From Haemophilus parahaemolyticus (GTDB lineage: Bacteria > Pseudomonadota > Gammaproteobacteria > Enterobacterales > Pasteurellaceae), in the NCBI RefSeq assembly GCF_018373095.1, contig NZ_JAHAHT010000032.1, positions 1 to 16,858 on the forward strand: a stretch of 16,858 bases of DNA, given 5' to 3'. Of this stretch, positions 1 through 6,411 are shown in pieces. The stretch's first letter is position 1, and each line of letters starts with the position of its first letter. Made by a program: the position numbers and the translations under genes. The notes beneath the pieces were generated by a model. The model made no database searches and had not been told where the DNA came from. It was given only the letters and a program-made list of their open reading frames with translations.

Positions 1-134
1 TGAATTTACCAGCCATTGAAGAGTATATTGGGCATACGATTCCCGTCAGCCAATATGATGTAAATGCTTTATTACCTTTACCCAAGATAAATCGCTCTCA
101 CTTTCACAAAAATTATTCACTTTCAAAACACTAA
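1..134 (+). CDS. rhlB: ATP-dependent RNA helicase RhlB, C-terminal end (5' part outside the window)
   Basis: The open frame starting with a partial codon at base 1 encodes 43 residues and stops with TAA at 132-134. It contains LPAIEEYIGHTIPVSQYD, which closely matches the end of the second RecA-like domain of RhlB (E. coli has LPAIE.YIGHSIPVS.Y at the same place). RhlB is the DEAD-box helicase that unwinds structured RNA for the degradosome. After this motif only a short basic tail remains (ending SLSKH), much shorter than the Arg/Gly-rich tail of enterobacterial RhlB. Too little is present to judge the catalytic motifs. The identification rests on this one conserved segment. Confidence 0.82.
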   Translation, partial: NLPAIEEYIGHTIPVSQYDVNALLPLPKINRSHFHKNYSLSKH

Positions 135-135
135 T

Positions 136-280
136 ATGAAAAAATTACTGATTTTAGTTTATTCTTCATTTTTTTAACCTCTGTACCACAGAAACAGAAA
201 AAATGTGGACTGATTTCACTGAAAGATTTCAACATAACTCCGATCGTAAACCTGTGAAAGTTGCTAATGGCTATACATAG
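136..280 (+). pseudogene. Small lipoprotein-like reading frame, interrupted at a T7 tract
   Basis: One base after the rhlB stop, an ATG opens a secretion-signal-like start (MKKLLILVYSSFF) that ends after 13 codons at TAA 175-177, immediately after a run of seven T (169-175). If the run had six T (or nine), the frame would continue through F-N-L-C-T-T-E-T-E to a TAG at 278-280, giving about 47 residues. That product would have a lysine-rich start, a hydrophobic stretch and a cysteine where a lipoprotein would have its lipidated residue. I do not recognise the family. It could be a decayed gene, a sequencing error in the homopolymer, a slippage-controlled gene, or chance. No ribosome binding site separate from the rhlB end is obvious. 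Confidence 0.35.
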
Positions 281-289
281 TTCTCAAAT

Positions 290-1195
290 CTACAAGCTAA
301 TAAAAATTGCCAATAATAACGGCGCAGCAAGGTTTACGATAAAACCAAAGCTGATTGCAAGCGGTACGACTTGCATTCCGCCCGATTTTTGAATAATCGG
401 CAAAGTACAATCTAATGAGGTTGCACCGCCTAATCCTACTGCTGTGGATGGGAAATTCCGCATAAAAAATGGAATCATAAAGAGACATAAAATTTCACGG
501 GAAAGATCGTTGAAAAAGGCGATACTTCCATAAAAAGCTCCCCAAGCATCGTGTATCAAAACACTTGAGAGCGAATACCAACCAAAAGCAGAAGCGTAAG
601 CAAGCCCTTTCATTACAGAGAAATCAAGCCACCAAGCCGCAATCACACCACCAATCAAACTACTCACCATAAAGATAATTGAGGCTTGGATGCCTCGTTT
701 ATTCAAAAAAACTTCTCGCAATGGAATGCCACTATTTCTGAGTTGAATGCCCACGCCTAAAATCATTACTACCAGCACAACAGAACTTGCGTGCGAAGGA
801 AATACAAAGAAATCTTTGGTGAAAAAGCCAAATAGCCCCCCGAGAATAGTCACCCCAATCAATTTTAACGACATCATTAATTGTGCTAACCGAGAAGGCA
901 TTTTATCTTGTGCAACAACTTCGCGAGCCATTGGCTGCCATTTATCATAAATCACAAGGCTTAAGATGTTGCAGGTATGAATAGAAAGGCTAAATACCAA
1001 TGCTGCTGAGCCAATTTGCGGGAGTTTTTCGACAATATTATCCAACTGCCCAAGCGAAACACCGATGACGAGCAAAATCAAATAGAGGCAAAGACTCACA
1101 ATGCGATTGACCCAATGCAAAATCATTGGATGAGAAATGCGAGAAAAATAACCTAAAAAGAGAGGGATGAGCACAATCGACAAGCCGTATAACAT
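290..1195 (-). CDS. lysO: Lysine exporter LysO (YbjE family)
   Basis: The 301-residue polytopic membrane protein starts at ATG 1193-1195 and matches the usual length of LysO (E. coli about 299). LysO exports L-lysine and toxic analogues such as thialysine across the inner membrane. Hydrophobic segments fill most of the chain, with a polar loop at about residues 85-105. A Glu at position 234 (LSREILCLF) and an Asp at 262 (ATSLDCTLP) fit the pair of intramembrane acidic residues reported as essential in E. coli LysO; the pairing is by my reading, not by alignment. The C-terminal half carries the G-x-G and SLSSVL motifs of the DUF340 domain. It is transcribed away from dinB and convergent with the rhlB region. 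Its stop lies only 10 bases from the end of the small broken frame. Confidence 0.9.
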   Translation of the reverse strand: MLYGLSIVLIPLFLGYFSRISHPMILHWVNRIVSLCLYLILLVIGVSLGQLDNIVEKLPQIGSAALVFSLSIHTCNILSLVIYDKWQPMAREVVAQDKMPSRLAQLMMSLKLIGVTILGGLFGFFTKDFFVFPSHASSVVLVVMILGVGIQLRNSGIPLREVFLNKRGIQASIIFMVSSLIGGVIAAWWLDFSVMKGLAYASAFGWYSLSSVLIHDAWGAFYGSIAFFNDLSREILCLFMIPFFMRNFPSTAVGLGGATSLDCTLPIIQKSGGMQVVPLAISFGFIVNLAAPLLLAIFISL

Positions 1196-1307
1196 TATTT
1201 TATGCCTTGGACAATGAATTATTGTGGAAATTTTACCAGTATTTAGCTAAAATAAAACTGGTTTTATATCCATTTGTAAGCGGTGTATTTTGAAGGAAAT
1301 TTTACAA

Positions 1308-2387
1308 ATGACGGCAGAGCAAAAAACGAGAAAAATTATCCATATTGATATGGATTGCTTCTATGCCGCCGTTGAAATACGGGAAAATCCTCTGTTAAAA
1401 GGTAAGCCCGTTGCGGTGGGTGGCAAAGCAAATCAGCGAGGTGTGCTCACCACTTGTAATTACGAAGCGAGAAAATTTGGCTTGCATAGTGCGATGGCAA
1501 CGGCAACAGCATTGAAGCTCTGTCCAAATTTGATTTTGCTGCCTGTTAATATGCCATTGTATAAATCGGTTTCTGCTCAAATTCATCAGATTTTTCAACG
1601 TTACACCCAGATTATAGAACCGCTTTCATTGGATGAAGCCTATTTAGATGTAACCGATTGTGAACAACATTCTGGCTCTGCAACTTGGATTGCGGAAAAT
1701 ATCCGCCAAGCAATTTGGAATGAATTGCACCTTACAGCTTCAGCCGGTGTCGCTCCGCTTAAATTTTTGGCAAAAATTGCTTCCGATCAGAATAAACCAA
1801 ACGGTCAATTTGTGATTCCGCCCGAAGAGGTGCAAAATTTTGTTAAAAATCTACCGCTTAAAAAAATCCCTGGTGTGGGTAAAGTCACACAAGAGAAGCT
1901 CGCACAAATGGGCTTGCTCACTTGCCAAGATGTTCAACAAAGCTCGCAAACGGTGATTTATCAAGAGTTTGGTAAATTTGGACAACGCCTGTGGGATTTC
2001 TGCCACGGCATTGATATTCGTAAAGTGGAAGTTGATCGCCCGCGTAAATCCCTTGCAGTTGAAAATACGCTTTTGCAAGATATCAACACACTCGCACAGG
2101 CAGAACTGATTATCGATGAACTTTATCACAAGCTGCTTTTCCGAATTCAACGTAACTGGGCCGACACGCCTTTACACGAATTTAAGAAACTAGGGATTAA
2201 GCTGAAATTTGATGATTTTAATCAAACAACAATTGAACGTACCACTGATGGGCTTGAATTTGAACGATTTAAAGAATTACTACATCAAGTTTGGACACGC
2301 AGAAATGAGCGTAATATTCGTTTAATTGGCTTAAATGTACATTTTCCAAGCAGAAAAATTACAAATCAGTTAAATTTATGGGAATAA
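1308..2387 (+). CDS. dinB: DNA polymerase IV (Y-family translesion polymerase)
   Basis: Translesion DNA polymerase of 359 residues. The catalytic carboxylates are visible: D14 in HIDMDCFYAAVE and D109-E110 in SLDEAYLD. The position equivalent to the E. coli steric gate Phe13 is Tyr19, a normal alternative in Y-family enzymes. A helix-hairpin-helix thumb segment (KIPGVGKVTQEKL) follows at about 190. The little-finger domain ends in QLNLWE, a good match to the beta-clamp binding motif (QLxLF type), so clamp binding is expected. I place the start at ATG 1308 because AAGGA (1293-1297) sits 10 bases upstream; a TTG at 1290 would add six residues but would use up that ribosome binding site. The gene is divergent from lysO. 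I saw no full LexA box (CTG-N10-CAG) in the intergenic region. Confidence 0.93.
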   Translation: MTAEQKTRKIIHIDMDCFYAAVEIRENPLLKGKPVAVGGKANQRGVLTTCNYEARKFGLHSAMATATALKLCPNLILLPVNMPLYKSVSAQIHQIFQRYTQIIEPLSLDEAYLDVTDCEQHSGSATWIAENIRQAIWNELHLTASAGVAPLKFLAKIASDQNKPNGQFVIPPEEVQNFVKNLPLKKIPGVGKVTQEKLAQMGLLTCQDVQQSSQTVIYQEFGKFGQRLWDFCHGIDIRKVEVDRPRKSLAVENTLLQDINTLAQAELIIDELYHKLLFRIQRNWADTPLHEFKKLGIKLKFDDFNQTTIERTTDGLEFERFKELLHQVWTRRNERNIRLIGLNVHFPSRKITNQLNLWE

Positions 2388-2391
2388 ATGT

Positions 2392-2417
2392 TGTCTGATA
2401 GCTTGAATTCTCAGACA
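2392..2417 (+). terminator. Stem-loop after dinB (weak terminator or regulatory hairpin)
   Basis: TGTCTGA (2392-2398) pairs perfectly with TCAGACA (2411-2417) around a 12-base loop, just after the dinB stop. Only three T follow, so as a Rho-independent terminator it is weak. The heat-shock-like -35 element of htpX lies in its loop. Confidence 0.4.
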
Positions 2418-2429
2418 TTTCCCTCATTA
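2402..2429 (+). promoter_or_regulatory. Sigma-32 (RpoH)-like promoter upstream of htpX
   Basis: CTTGAA at 2402-2407 is followed after 13 bases by CCCTCATTA at 2421-2429. This closely resembles the RpoH consensus CTTGAAA / CCCCATnT with its usual 11-16 base spacing. The element lies about 40 bases ahead of the htpX start, and E. coli htpX is a known member of the heat-shock regulon, which supports the call. It has not been tested here. Confidence 0.6.
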
Positions 2430-2467
2430 TAGGGAGAGTTTTCTTACCTTTATTTGGAGTTTAATCA

Positions 2468-3337
2468 ATGGCAAAACGTGTCATTCTCTTTTTATTAACC
2501 AACCTTGCGATTACCTTCGTATTAGGGATTGTGTTAAACATTATTTTTAAAGTAACGGGTATTCAAAGTCAAAGTACCGCGGGTATCTTAGTATTATCGC
2601 TTGTGTTTGGTTTTTCAGGTTCTTTAATCTCCCTGTTCTTATCAAAAACAATGGCATTACGTTCAGTAGGGGCGGAAATAATTCAACAACCTCGTAACCA
2701 AGCAGAACAATGGCTGTTCAACACCGTTCAACGCCAATCTAAACAAGCGGGCATCCCAATGCCAGATATTGCGATTTACCACTCTGCTGACGTAAATGCA
2801 TTTGCAACGGGGGCAACTAAAAATAACTCGCTTGTCGCAGTAAGTACAGGCTTGTTGGACAATATGACCGAAGATGAAGCAGAAGCAGTTGTTGCTCACG
2901 AAATTGCCCACATTACGAACGGTGATATGGTAACAATGACTTTATTACAAGGTGTGTTAAATACCTTTGTGATTTTCCTTTCTCGTATGATTTCAACTGC
3001 AGTGGCAAGCACTAAAGATGAAAATGGCAACTCAAGCACAAACACGATGGTGTTCTGGATTGCAGATATTGTTTTACAAATGGTATTTGGTGTGATTGCA
3101 ACCATGATTGCAATGTGGTTCTCTCGTTACCGTGAATACCGTGCGGATGCGGGCTCCGCTAAATTAGTGGGTAAAGAAAAAATGATTATGGCATTACAAC
3201 GTTTACAACGTGTTCATGAACCTCAAGAAATGGAAGGTTCATTAGCAGCATTTATGATTAACGGTGTGCGTTCAAAAGAATTGTTTATGAGTCACCCACC
3301 ACTTGAAAAACGTATTGAAGCGTTGAGAAATTTATAG
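2468..3337 (+). CDS. htpX: Membrane zinc protease HtpX
   Basis: M48-family zinc metalloprotease of the inner membrane, 289 residues. In E. coli it cleaves misfolded membrane proteins in partnership with FtsH. The zinc site is complete: HEIAH at 144-148, with the third ligand probably E223 in YREYRADAGS. Two hydrophobic segments lie at the N-terminus (about 5-27 and 37-58) and two more around 160-180 and 198-218, the usual HtpX arrangement. The start is supported by GGAG (2456-2459), eight bases before ATG 2468. A sigma-32-like promoter upstream suggests heat or misfolding control, consistent with its role. A strong stem-loop follows directly, so the gene looks monocistronic. Confidence 0.95.
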   Translation: MAKRVILFLLTNLAITFVLGIVLNIIFKVTGIQSQSTAGILVLSLVFGFSGSLISLFLSKTMALRSVGAEIIQQPRNQAEQWLFNTVQRQSKQAGIPMPDIAIYHSADVNAFATGATKNNSLVAVSTGLLDNMTEDEAEAVVAHEIAHITNGDMVTMTLLQGVLNTFVIFLSRMISTAVASTKDENGNSSTNTMVFWIADIVLQMVFGVIATMIAMWFSRYREYRADAGSAKLVGKEKMIMALQRLQRVHEPQEMEGSLAAFMINGVRSKELFMSHPPLEKRIEALRNL

Positions 3338-3341
3338 TTTT

Positions 3342-3369
3342 AAAGGTCTAGCGAATATGCTAGACCTTT
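3342..3369 (+). terminator. Stem-loop terminator after htpX
   Basis: An 11-bp perfect stem, AAAGGTCTAGC (3342-3352) with GCTAGACCTTT (3359-3369), closes a six-base loop. It starts five bases after the htpX stop. The following T-run is short (TTTCTG), so efficiency is uncertain. A smaller dyad, GGCTA/TAGCC (3382-3394), followed by a run of six T lies just downstream and may assist. Confidence 0.65.
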
Positions 3370-3417
3370 CTGCATTCTCTAGGCTAAAATAGCCCACTTT
3401 TTTATTTCTAATTGATT

Positions 3418-4026
3418 ATGCAAAGAACCCAACACTCAAAATCACCCCAAAATTCTAATAAAGCGATAGGAGAAGTCCGTGTCATTGCGGGATTATGGAG
3501 AGGGCGAAAATTACCTGTGCTGAATGCAGAAGGGTTACGCCCGACCACTGATCGTGTTAAAGAAACGTTGTTTAATTGGTTGATGATGGATATTGCCAAT
3601 GCTCGCTGTTTAGATTGCTTTGCGGGCAGTGGTTCGTTAGGCATTGAAGCCCTTTCTCGTCAAGCTCAAGCGGTCGTATTCTTAGAGAAATTTGCCAATA
3701 CCGCTCAGCAATTAAAGAAAAATTTAACTAGCTTAAAAACGGATAAAGGTACAGTGATTAACACCGATACACTTGCCTATTTATCTCAGAACAACAGTAG
3801 CGAGCCCTTTGATATTATTTTTATCGACCCACCATTTCATCACAATTTTGTTCCGCAAGTATTAACTTTGCTCCAGCAAAATAATTGGCTGGCAGAAAAT
3901 GCATTAATTTATGTGGAGACCGAGAAAAATCACTTACCTTTACATTTAGCAGAAAATTGGCAAATCATTAAAGAGAAATCAGCGGGAATGGTAACCAGCC
4001 GTTTAATTCAAATAACATCTATTTAA
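3418..4026 (+). CDS. rsmD: 16S rRNA (guanine966-N2)-methyltransferase RsmD
   Basis: SAM-dependent methyltransferase that modifies G966 of 16S rRNA during 30S assembly. From ATG 3418 it has 202 residues, near the usual 190-200. The family signature near the start (GEVRVIAGLWRGRKLP), the RPTTDRVKE motif at 41-49, the SAM-binding loop LDCFAGSGSLGIEA (65-78) and the catalytic DPPF (137-140) are all present. A TTG at 3412 would add only two residues, and there is no clear Shine-Dalgarno for either start. The DNA-mimic gene follows after 11 bases and is probably co-transcribed. Confidence 0.93.
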   Translation: MQRTQHSKSPQNSNKAIGEVRVIAGLWRGRKLPVLNAEGLRPTTDRVKETLFNWLMMDIANARCLDCFAGSGSLGIEALSRQAQAVVFLEKFANTAQQLKKNLTSLKTDKGTVINTDTLAYLSQNNSSEPFDIIFIDPPFHHNFVPQVLTLLQQNNWLAENALIYVETEKNHLPLHLAENWQIIKEKSAGMVTSRLIQITSI

Positions 4027-4037
4027 AAGAGAACACT

Positions 4038-4349
4038 ATGAAAAAATTAACTCCAGATGAGGCAATTGATATTGCATACGATATTTTCCTTGAGATGGCG
4101 GGCGAGAATTTAGATCCTGCCGATATTTTATTATTTAATCTGCAATTTGAAGATCGTGGTGCGGTTGAAATGGTCGAAACCGCTGATAATTGGGATGAAG
4201 AAATCGGCACACTAATTGATCCCGATGCCTTTGCGGAAGTTTGGGTCGGTCTAATTAATGACCAAGATGAAATGGACGATGTATTCGCTAAATTCTTGAT
4301 TTCTCATGAAGAAGAAAACCGTCAGTATCATGTAGTTTGGAAAGAGTGA
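4038..4349 (+). CDS. Acidic dsDNA-mimic protein of the HI1450/YciU (DUF440) family
   Basis: A 103-residue protein rich in Asp and Glu. It closely follows the H. influenzae HI1450 and E. coli YciU pattern: AIDIAYDIFLEMAGENLDPADILLFNLQFE, then a second conserved block LIDPDAFAEVWVGL and EMDDVFAKFLIS (each quoted in part). HI1450 was described structurally as a double-stranded DNA mimic and reported to interact with the nucleoid protein HU. That function is taken from the family and is not provable here. Spacing of 11 bases to rsmD suggests one operon, and a strong terminator follows 34 bases after the stop. The start follows AAGAGA a few bases upstream. Confidence 0.9.
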   Translation: MKKLTPDEAIDIAYDIFLEMAGENLDPADILLFNLQFEDRGAVEMVETADNWDEEIGTLIDPDAFAEVWVGLINDQDEMDDVFAKFLISHEEENRQYHVVWKE

Positions 4350-4383
4350 TTTTTTCTATTTCAAGATATCCCTAAAACAAGGT

Positions 4384-4409
4384 AATCCGACTAAATTAGT
4401 CGGATTTTT
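4384..4409 (+). terminator. Rho-independent terminator after the rsmD / DNA-mimic unit
   Basis: AATCCGACTA (4384-4393) pairs with TAGTCGGATT (4397-4406) around a very short AT loop, and a T-run follows (4405-4409). Both arms are perfect. It ends the rsmD unit ahead of tehB. Confidence 0.85.
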
Positions 4410-4410
4410 A

Positions 4411-4438
4411 TTGCCCGAAAAATGCGAAGTGATAGAAT
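4411..4438 (+). promoter_or_regulatory. Candidate sigma-70 promoter for tehB
   Basis: TTGCCC (4411-4416) and TAGAAT (4433-4438) are separated by 16 bases, just after the terminator and about 50 bases before the tehB start. The match is fair, and the position is what would be expected. Confidence 0.45.
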
Positions 4439-4486
4439 AACGGCAACTTTATTCTTACTTATCTTCTCATTCAAAAAGGAAATCTT

Positions 4487-5359
4487 ATGGAAAACTTAAT
4501 CTGCTACAAACAAATGCCTATTTGGAATATCAATACACTCCCACAAATGTTCCAAGAACAGCACAACACTAAAGTCGGCACTTGGGCAAAATTAACCATT
4601 TTGAGCGGTTCATTAAAATATTTTGAATTAACTGAAGACGGTGAAGTTTTAAGCGAAACCGTGTTTGATAGCGAACATCAGCCGCCTTTTGTTGCACCTC
4701 AAGTTTGGCACAAAGTCCAAGCTCTTTCTGATGATTTAACTTGCCAGCTCGCCTTCTACTGCACGCCTGAAGATTTTTATGCGAAAAAATATAACCTTAC
4801 CACCACGCACTCTGAAGTATTAAACGCAGTTAATTATGTGAAAGGCGGAAAAGCATTGGATTTAGGCTGCGGACGCGGTCGTAACTCACTCTATTTAAAC
4901 TTGCTTGGTTTTGATGTTACCGCGGTCGATCACAACGAAGAGAGCATCGATTTCTTAAACCGTATTATTGAAAAAGAAGAACTCTCAAATATTTCAACAG
5001 GCGTTTATGACATCAATGACGCAACGATTGGCTCTCAAGCAAGCGAATTTGATCTGATTGTTTCAACGGTAGTAATGATGTTCCTTAATCGTGATCGCAT
5101 TCCAGCTATTATTGAAAATATGCAGAAAAACACCAAAGTGGGCGGGTATAACTTAATCGTGTGTGCAATGAGCACCGAAGATTACCCTTGCCCAATGCCG
5201 TTCTCATTTACCTTCAAAGAAGGCGAGTTAGCGAACTATTACCAAGATTGGGAATTAGTGAAATATAACGAAGATTTGGGGCATTTACATAAAACTGACA
5301 GCGAAGGTAACCGCATTCAGCTTCGTTTTGCAACAATGTTAGCGAAAAAACTAAAATAG
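4487..5359 (+). CDS. tehB: TehB: SAM-dependent methyltransferase with N-terminal cupin-like domain (tellurite resistance)
   Basis: Two-domain TehB of 290 residues, the long Pasteurellaceae form (H. influenzae TehB is similar in size; E. coli TehB lacks the first domain). Residues about 5-95 are the small beta-rich TehB N-terminal domain (WNINTLPQMF through HKVQALSDD). Residues about 97-290 are the class I methyltransferase with the SAM loop ALDLGCGRGRNS at 123-134 and the acidic ribose-binding end VTAVDHN. TehB methylates tellurite or selenite to volatile or less toxic forms; in H. influenzae it has also been linked to oxidative stress and haem use. AAGGA at 4476-4480 lies six bases before the ATG. 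A partner tehA is not adjacent. The DUF721 gene follows 37 bases after. Confidence 0.92.
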   Translation: MENLICYKQMPIWNINTLPQMFQEQHNTKVGTWAKLTILSGSLKYFELTEDGEVLSETVFDSEHQPPFVAPQVWHKVQALSDDLTCQLAFYCTPEDFYAKKYNLTTTHSEVLNAVNYVKGGKALDLGCGRGRNSLYLNLLGFDVTAVDHNEESIDFLNRIIEKEELSNISTGVYDINDATIGSQASEFDLIVSTVVMMFLNRDRIPAIIENMQKNTKVGGYNLIVCAMSTEDYPCPMPFSFTFKEGELANYYQDWELVKYNEDLGHLHKTDSEGNRIQLRFATMLAKKLK

Positions 5360-5396
5360 CGGTAAGATCGGGATTATTTTCAAACGTTCGAATTTG

Positions 5397-5705
5397 ATGA
5401 AAAATCACTCAATAAAAAACATTACGGAAATTTTGGAGAACTCCAGCTTAGTTAAGATTGTCCAACGTGCAAATCAATTGAATGAGCTTAACGAGAAAAT
5501 TCAATCGCTTTTGCCCGCTCAATTCCGTAAGTTTTATCGCATTGTTAATTTGGTAGAAAATCACTTGATTATTGAAGTGCCGAACGCGACCATTTTGCAA
5601 GGTTTTCAGATGCAACAAATGCAACTGCTTTCAATGATCCAAAAAGTTTATCCGCAGATTGATGAATGTGTGTTTAAAATCAATCCCGATTTCAAATCGA
5701 GTTAA
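5397..5705 (+). CDS. DUF721 (DciA-like) protein, possible replicative-helicase operator
   Basis: A 102-residue protein from ATG 5397 (a TTG at 5394 would add one residue). The layout is typical of DUF721: an N-terminal helix with a leucine-rich repeat-like region (IVQRANQLNELNEKIQSLLP), then an alternating strand-helix part (YRIVNLVENHLIIEVPNAT, then QMQQMQLLSMIQKVYP). DciA, the best-studied DUF721 protein, helps load or operate DnaB helicase in bacteria that lack DnaC. That role is inference from the family; this copy is shorter than the about 150-residue DciA proteins. It follows tehB closely and precedes the NlpE-like gene by 17 bases, so the three may share a transcript. No good Shine-Dalgarno is visible. 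Confidence 0.68.
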   Translation: MKNHSIKNITEILENSSLVKIVQRANQLNELNEKIQSLLPAQFRKFYRIVNLVENHLIIEVPNATILQGFQMQQMQLLSMIQKVYPQIDECVFKINPDFKSS

Positions 5706-5722
5706 TTAAGGAGATTGCTAGG

Positions 5723-6094
5723 ATGAAAAAAATCGCATTAGTTTTAACCGCAGGCTTATTAGGGGCGTGTTCAATGCTTCCAAATAAAAATGTTGCAGGT
5801 ACCTATCAAGGCGAACTACCTTGTTCCGACTGCGACAAAATCCAAGCTGAATTGGTGCTAAACGCAGATAATACCTATCAATACAACACAGTTTATTTCA
5901 AAAATGGCAAACAACATCCCTTTGTTGATAAAGGTAAATTTGCTTGGGATAAACAAAAATCTGGCGTAATTCGTTTAGAACAAAACTCAGGCAATTTATT
6001 GTTAAAAGTAACAGACAGTTATGCTGAGCTGTTAGATGCGGATGGGAATTCTGTTGCGAATACGCAATTAAACTATAAATTAATGAAGAAATAG
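5723..6094 (+). CDS. NlpE-like outer membrane lipoprotein, N-terminal domain only
   Basis: A 123-residue lipoprotein. Residues 1-16 form a signal peptide with lipobox LLGAC, so Cys16 would be lipidated; the next residue is Ser, which permits outer-membrane sorting. The mature part carries the NlpE core: GTYQGELPCSDC with the CxxC pair at Cys34 and Cys37, followed by beta-strand repeats (AELVLNADNTYQY, GVIRLEQNSG). E. coli NlpE is about twice as long and has a second, OB-fold domain; this protein ends after the first domain, as many short NlpE-like proteins do. E. coli NlpE relays envelope and copper stress to Cpx; whether a one-domain form does so is unknown. AAGGAGA (5708-5714) gives a strong start, and a stem-loop follows the stop. 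Confidence 0.82.
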   Translation: MKKIALVLTAGLLGACSMLPNKNVAGTYQGELPCSDCDKIQAELVLNADNTYQYNTVYFKNGKQHPFVDKGKFAWDKQKSGVIRLEQNSGNLLLKVTDSYAELLDADGNSVANTQLNYKLMKK

Positions 6095-6100
6095 AAATGA

Positions 6101-6138
6101 AAAAGGACACGTAAAAGATTTTTATTGTGCCCTTTTTT
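6101..6138 (+). terminator. Stem-loop terminator after the NlpE-like gene
   Basis: AAAAGGACAC (6101-6110) pairs with GTGCCCTTTT (6127-6136) with one A-C mismatch, and six T end the stem. It starts seven bases after the stop codon. Confidence 0.6.
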
Positions 6139-6197
6139 CGGCATAATAGGCAAAAATGTTGATCTTGATTATTTCTAGTAATCTTTACCAACTCTTT

Positions 6198-6411
6198 TTA
6201 TTTAAAAAATCCTTTATAAGCATATATCTTATGTTTTTTTGATAATTCATTATGATTATTTAAATGACGCTTTAGATTTTTAAATAATCTTTCTATCCTA
6301 TTTGTCGTATTTTCAATATTTATTTTACGAATATTCCTCAAAGGTAAATAAATACTTCATATACCACTTCAAACTTGAATAAACCACTCTTACATATTGT
6401 TTTAAGCAGCC
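6198..6411 (-). pseudogene. Decayed 3' end of an IS transposase (frameshifted remnant)
   Basis: The AT-rich gap between the NlpE-like gene and agcS contains, on the minus strand, a 52-codon open frame (6201-6356, stop TAA at 6198-6200). It ends with NIENTTNRIERLFKNLKR and then HNELSKKHKIYAYKGFFK (partial quotes). This resembles the C-terminal tail of DDE transposases (N-T-T-N-x-I-E-x-x-F, then a K-R-x-L-x-x-H-N-x-L block). The 28 codons just upstream in another frame (6328-6411) read QYVRVVYSSLKWYMKYL, which would join it through a frameshift near 6345-6356. No start, catalytic region or inverted repeat is present. The family cannot be assigned from this fragment. Being short and AT-rich, it could still be chance. 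Confidence 0.45.

Noticed and set aside
1211..1225. ACAAT-N5-ATTGT dyad just upstream of lysO, with TGAAT reminiscent of an ArgR half site
   Set aside because: Only one ArgR half is present, and a five-base AT-rich dyad is expected by chance.
1196..1307. Possible LexA box upstream of dinB (CTG at 1258 region followed by CCAT)
   Set aside because: The spacing gives CTG-N10-CAT, not CAG, and no second half fits; SOS control is not supported by this sequence.
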